Origin: Mesoflavibacter sp037029465 | GTDB lineage: Bacteria > Bacteroidota > Bacteroidia > Flavobacteriales > Flavobacteriaceae | Direction: 5' to 3' | Length of the DNA: 64,000 nt | NCBI RefSeq assembly: GCF_037029465.1 | Contig: NZ_JAYMEM010000005.1 | Coordinates: forward strand, 1 to 64,000 | Shown: one piece after another, positions 60,660 to 64,000 of the stretch | How positions within the stretch are numbered: the first letter of the stretch is position 1 | How the letters are laid out: the number at the start of each line of letters is the position of its first letter | Notes under the pieces: generated by a model | What the model was told of the DNA's origin: nothing | Seen by the model: only the letters and a program-made list of their open reading frames with translations | Database searches by the model: none | Translations under genes and position numbers: made by a program

Positions 60660-61540
60660 TGTTAAAAAAGATAATCTATATAACCTTTTTTGTTTTTAAT
60701 TATAGCTACTCACAGTCTATAAAAGAATTTAAACTTTTAAGTGAAATAGATTCAACTTCAATTGAATATGCTCACATAATTATTGATGGAAAATTAAAAA
60801 CCTATTCAAATGAAAAGGGAAAATTTAAATTAAATCTAGACACCAAAATTGATACTTTAAGTATATCTCATCTCGAATTTAGAACGAAAAACCTTTTGTT
60901 TGATGATATTATTAAAAATGACACTATTTATTTACAAGAAAACTCTACTGTTCTAGATGAAGTATTTTTAAGTAAAGTTAAAAAAGTAACTAAAGTTTTA
61001 TTGCCAAAAAAATCTATAAGAGAGTTAAATTATGGTAATAAAGACCTGATGTTTCCTTACGGTTTTAAAATAGCTGTTTATGTTCCAAATGAAGAAAAAA
61101 CAAATTTTTTTATCAAAAAAATTATTTTAAAATCAAAAAATAAAAAGGCAATTTCTAATAGTAAATTCATTCCTTTTAAAGTTAATTTAATGACCTGTGA
61201 TACTGTAAATAACATTCCTGATAAACCAATTTTTAAGGAGGATTTAGTTGTAGGAAAATTTGAAAATCAACCATTAGTTGAAATTAATTTAGCCAAAATC
61301 AAAGAAATCCCTTTTCCTAAAAATGGCATTTTTGTAGTTGTATCTTTATACGATGAAAATTATTATTTAGATAATGGTTTTATCAATAAACCGTCTTTTG
61401 GCATTGTTCAACTAAGAAAAAACTCAAATTTTAGAGAAATGCATTACTACACAATAAATGGTGTATATCAATGGAGTGAGCCCTTCTATAGTAAAGAAAA
61501 AATTCAGTCATTCAATTATGGCTTAGAAGTAAGAAATTAA
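60659..61540 (+). CDS. Secreted carboxypeptidase-like domain protein
   Basis: A 293-residue exported protein. After the signal peptide (MLKKIIYITFFVFNYSYSQ), residues about 24-95 form a carboxypeptidase D regulatory-like beta-sandwich (EIDSTSIEYAHIIIDGKLKTYSNEKGKFKLNLDTKIDTLSISHLEFRTKNL), then LQENSTVLDEVFLS. The latter resembles the junction to a TonB plug, but no receptor follows. The second half (residues about 130-290) is beta-rich and unknown. The family with this N-terminus is common in Flavobacteriaceae. Its ATG overlaps the TAA of the duplicated hemB end. Function is unknown. Confidence 0.72.
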   Translation: MLKKIIYITFFVFNYSYSQSIKEFKLLSEIDSTSIEYAHIIIDGKLKTYSNEKGKFKLNLDTKIDTLSISHLEFRTKNLLFDDIIKNDTIYLQENSTVLDEVFLSKVKKVTKVLLPKKSIRELNYGNKDLMFPYGFKIAVYVPNEEKTNFFIKKIILKSKNKKAISNSKFIPFKVNLMTCDTVNNIPDKPIFKEDLVVGKFENQPLVEINLAKIKEIPFPKNGIFVVVSLYDENYYLDNGFINKPSFGIVQLRKNSNFREMHYYTINGVYQWSEPFYSKEKIQSFNYGLEVRN

Positions 61541-61611
61541 TAGCAAAGACTAATATTTTAATGATAATTTCTATTTCATTAACTTAGCATAAACTAAAAC
61601 AAAAACAACCC

Positions 61612-62724
61612 ATGGGATTACTCCTATTTTACGCTTTTATATCTATTTTCTTTTCGTTTTTATGCTCTATTCTTGAGGCGGTTTTACTTAGTATTACACC
61701 TACATTTATCAATGTAAAAAAACAAGAAGGTAAACACTACGCAGAAAATTTAGAAATCTTAAAAAAAGATGTAGACCGACCTTTAATTGCCATTTTAACC
61801 CTTAACACAATTGCTCATACCGTTGGTGCTATTTTAGTTGGTGTACAAGCCAAAGCAGCTTATGCAGAGCTTTATGGCACACAAACAAAAACTATTTTTG
61901 GCATACAGTTTACAGAAGACTTAATGGTTGGTGTGGTGTCTTCTATAATGACCATTCTTATTTTAGTTGCTTCAGAAATTATCCCAAAAACCATTGGTGC
62001 TACCTACTGGAGACAGTTAGCTAATTTCACCTCAAAAGCTTTAAATGTTTTAATATTTCCGTTAAAATGGACCGGTATTTTATGGGTATTGCAATTAACC
62101 ACAAAATTAATTGGTGGTAAAGGACATCATGGTAGTGTGTTAAGTCGCGAGGACTTTCATGCTATGACCGATATGGCGCATGAAGAAGGCGTTTTTCAAG
62201 AAAACGAAAGCAAAATCATCAAAAACCTACTAACGTTTAAAGAAGTTAAAGCTAAAGACGTCATGACACCAAGAACCGTCATGAAAATAGAAAACGATAT
62301 GACTACGGTAGAAGATTTTTTCAACAAAAATTTAAACCTTCGTTTTTCTCGTATTCCAATTTATACTGATGTAGAAGACAATATAAAGGGCTTAGTTCTT
62401 AAAGACGAAATCTTTAAAGAAATGGCACTTGGTAACGGTAATAAAAAACTTGCCGATTTACAACGAAACATCATAATCGTCGAAAGAGATTTACCTATTC
62501 CTATCTTATTTGAAAAATTGGTTGAAACCCGTAACCACATGGCTTTAGTGGTAGACGAATATGGTAGCGTAAGCGGATTAGTAACTATGGAAGACGTCAT
62601 TGAAACCCTTTTAGGTCTTGAAATTATGGACGAAAGTGATAACGTTTCAGACCTTCAACATTTAGCAAGAAAAAGCTGGGAGGCACGCGCTAAAAAACTA
62701 GGTATCATCGAAAACGGAAAATAA
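61612..62724 (+). CDS. CNNM/DUF21 and CBS domain protein (hemolysin C family)
   Basis: A 370-residue membrane protein. Residues about 1-185 are the DUF21/CNNM transmembrane domain (LLFYAFISIFFSFLCSILEAVLLSITPTFINVKK, LTLNTIAHTVGAILVGVQA and ILVASEIIPKTIGATYW). Residues about 215-340 are a CBS pair (KAKDVMTPRTVMKIENDMTTVEDFF, ILFEKLVETRNHMALVVDEYGSVSGLVTMEDVIETLLGLEI). The CorC_HlyC domain seen at the C-terminus of longer members is missing; about 25 residues follow the CBS pair. Magnesium or cobalt export is the usual role of the family. The stop overlaps the ogt start by one base. Confidence 0.9.
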   Translation: MGLLLFYAFISIFFSFLCSILEAVLLSITPTFINVKKQEGKHYAENLEILKKDVDRPLIAILTLNTIAHTVGAILVGVQAKAAYAELYGTQTKTIFGIQFTEDLMVGVVSSIMTILILVASEIIPKTIGATYWRQLANFTSKALNVLIFPLKWTGILWVLQLTTKLIGGKGHHGSVLSREDFHAMTDMAHEEGVFQENESKIIKNLLTFKEVKAKDVMTPRTVMKIENDMTTVEDFFNKNLNLRFSRIPIYTDVEDNIKGLVLKDEIFKEMALGNGNKKLADLQRNIIIVERDLPIPILFEKLVETRNHMALVVDEYGSVSGLVTMEDVIETLLGLEIMDESDNVSDLQHLARKSWEARAKKLGIIENGK

Positions 62725-63263
62725 TGGAAACCTGCTACATCAATTCACCTTTAGGAGTCACTAAAATAGAAGGTGATGAAGATGGCATAATTTCAATTTC
62801 GGTATTAAATAATAATGAACTCGCCGATTATAATGAAGGCGAAACCGATAATTTGTCATTCCCACGAAAGTGGGAATCTAAAGAAAAACTAACCGATATA
62901 ATTCCAGAAATCTTACAAGATTGTGTTTATCAACTTAACGAATATTTTGAAGGTAAGCGAGAATATTTCAGTTTAAAATTAAATCCGCAAGGCACAGATT
63001 TTCAACAAAAAGTTTGGAAAGCTTTGCAAACTATTCCTTACGGAACTACAACGACTTACCTTAAATTATCACAACAATTAGGCGATGTAAAAGCGATTAG
63101 AGCTGTTGCTAATGCTAATGGTAAAAATCCATTGTGGATTGTTATTCCGTGTCATCGCGTTATTGGAAGCGATGGAAGTTTAACTGGTTATGCTGGCGGT
63201 TTACACCGTAAACAATGGTTATTAGAGCACGAAAGCCCATACAAACAGCAAAGCTTATTTTAG
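62724..63263 (+). CDS. ogt: Methylated-DNA--protein-cysteine methyltransferase with repeat-encoded insert
   Basis: A 179-residue DNA repair protein that transfers a methyl group from O6-methylguanine to its own cysteine. The acceptor is Cys143 in IPCHRVIG. The helix-turn-helix arginine-finger region is YLKLSQQLGDVKAIRAVANANGKNP, and FQQKVWKALQTIPYGTTTTY is conserved. Residues 45-52 (SFPRKWES) are encoded by a palindromic repeat (62855-62879) inserted without breaking the frame, in the variable N-terminal domain. Activity is probably kept. It is translationally coupled to the CNNM gene. Confidence 0.92.
   Translation: METCYINSPLGVTKIEGDEDGIISISVLNNNELADYNEGETDNLSFPRKWESKEKLTDIIPEILQDCVYQLNEYFEGKREYFSLKLNPQGTDFQQKVWKALQTIPYGTTTTYLKLSQQLGDVKAIRAVANANGKNPLWIVIPCHRVIGSDGSLTGYAGGLHRKQWLLEHESPYKQQSLF
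62855..62879. repeat. GTCATTCCCAC/GTGGGAATC palindromic repeat inside ogt
   Basis: ATTCCCAC (62858-62865), loop GAAA and GTGGGAAT (62870-62877) form a perfect 8-bp hairpin framed by GTC and CT. The unit is a known form of genome-wide intergenic palindromes. Here it is read in frame as part of a protein. Confidence 0.75.
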
Positions 63264-63342
63264 TTTAAGAATAAGTATTCGGCTAAAAACAGAATTTACT
63301 TTCAAAGTTTTGTTATATTTATTCAACTAAATAAATCACTAA

Positions 63343-64000
63343 ATGAAATTTCTTAAAAAGACCCTAAAAGTTATCGTAATCCTTTTTGCGCTATTAATTG
63401 CAGTACTTTACATTACCGATACTGACTATTTAATAAAAGCTGTACGTACCATTTATCTTCGTGGTTATACTACAGCATTTCTTGATGATTACAAAAAATT
63501 CGACAATGCAACCATAAATATTGGTCAACCTCAACCTTGGGCAAATCATAAAAACTACAACAGCGTAGCGCCAACAGAAACCTTAGAAAAAACCAATAAA
63601 GACTTAGGCACAATAGCATATGTAATCATTAAAAATGATAGTATTTGGTTTGAAAAGTATTATGATGGTTATGATGAAAACTCAAAATCTAACTCCTTTT
63701 CTATGGCAAAAAGTTATGTCTCTGCCATGTTGGGTAAAGCCATAATGCAAGGTCATATAAAAAGTTTAGATCAGCCAGTTTGCGATTTTTTACCTGCTTT
63801 TTGTGATGAAAAAGCTTCAAAAATGACGGTTGGAGATTTATCTTCAATGAGCTCTGGTACCAATTGGGATGAAGCTTATTATTCGCCATTTTCAATCACC
63901 ACACGTGCTTATTTTGATGATGACTTAGCTAAAGTAATAAATGGTTTAAAAGTTGTAAATGAACCAGGACAAGCCTTTAAATATGCAAGTGGTGACACAC
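63343..64000 (+). CDS. Serine hydrolase / beta-lactamase family protein, cut by window end
   Basis: The first 219 codons of a serine hydrolase of the class C beta-lactamase type; the gene runs past base 64000. The N-terminus is a membrane anchor (MKFLKKTLKVIVILFALLIAVLYIT). The nucleophile motif SxxK is SMAK in SNSFSMAKSYVSAMLGKAI (Ser about residue 122). IKSLDQPVCDFLPAF and MTVGDLSSMSSGTNWDEAYY are standard following blocks, and the sequence ends at KYASGDT, the expected Y-x-S/N region. Members are esterases or peptidases; real beta-lactam hydrolysis is doubtful. Confidence 0.85.
   Translation, partial: MKFLKKTLKVIVILFALLIAVLYITDTDYLIKAVRTIYLRGYTTAFLDDYKKFDNATINIGQPQPWANHKNYNSVAPTETLEKTNKDLGTIAYVIIKNDSIWFEKYYDGYDENSKSNSFSMAKSYVSAMLGKAIMQGHIKSLDQPVCDFLPAFCDEKASKMTVGDLSSMSSGTNWDEAYYSPFSITTRAYFDDDLAKVINGLKVVNEPGQAFKYASGDT

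Noticed and set aside
1..64000. CRISPR arrays, rRNA operons, prophage or toxin-antitoxin modules
   Set aside because: No regularly spaced repeats, rRNA signatures, phage structural genes or paired small toxin/antitoxin frames were seen.

Overview
The window reads as chromosome from a member of the Flavobacteriaceae (Bacteroidota). The evidence is AT-rich DNA, two secreted proteins ending in type IX secretion (T9SS) sorting domains, a TonB-dependent receptor with a carboxypeptidase-like N-terminal domain, many SPII lipoproteins, and promoters that fit the Bacteroidota -7 motif TAnnTTTG. The genus cannot be fixed from this sequence. No rRNA, CRISPR array, prophage or transposase gene was found. 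There is one tRNA (Asn-GUU).

Layout, left to right. Positions 1-10280 hold a T9SS surface protein followed by housekeeping and small unknown genes: methyltransferase, acetyltransferase, zinc ribbon, DUF2891 lipoprotein, GIDE-like membrane protein, CBS protein, M28 peptidase and TPR protein. Positions 10251-14242 form an islet of minus-strand genes of unknown function and gene remnants. It is bounded by two 30-bp terminators that match at 28 of 30 positions. Positions 14262-21035 encode an M13 peptidase, a 1146-residue T9SS protein with sortilin/BNR-type repeats and two small secreted proteins. Positions 21190-28579 hold a threonine dehydrogenase followed by a sucrose/fructan locus (sugar porter, GH32, fructokinase, LacI regulator, second MFS permease). 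Positions 28640-37339 hold tRNA-Asn, RseP, SCO, an iron/metal block (feoA, feoB, a 41-residue FeoB-associated Cys protein, ZIP transporter, DtxR-family regulator) and a TonB receptor preceded by a perfect 16-bp palindrome. Positions 37366-46186 are mixed core genes: TerB-DnaJ, bacilliredoxin, PlsC, HD hydrolase, radical SAM, AraC regulator, enoyl-CoA hydratase, histidine kinase and HemJ. Positions 46186-60579 are mainly a haem block: MATE transporter, ferrochelatase, a giant TraB/GumN protein, an AraC regulator, then hemA, hemCD fusion, hemE, an EI24 membrane protein, hemF, a YchJ-like gene and hemB. The right end holds a carboxypeptidase-like protein, a CNNM/CBS protein, an Ogt and a serine hydrolase cut by the window edge.

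How the genes work together. The haem genes cover most steps from glutamyl-tRNA to protohaem. hemL is not in the window. The protoporphyrinogen step is probably HemJ and insertion of iron is HemH. Iron supply (FeoAB, TonB receptor) and the metal-responsive regulator sit on the same stretch. Two palindromes with the same TTTAGA/TCTAAA arms lie upstream of the receptor and of the AraC gene divergent from hemA, which suggests joint metal control.

The most unusual content is in small repeats rather than a new gene system. A 92-141 bp dispersed element keeps its unpaired core while its hairpin stems differ in sequence, and one copy lies inside the haem operon. A palindromic repeat has been absorbed in frame into Ogt. 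Another repeat lies beside a duplicated hemB 3' end. All functional calls are from reading the translated sequence; no database search was run.
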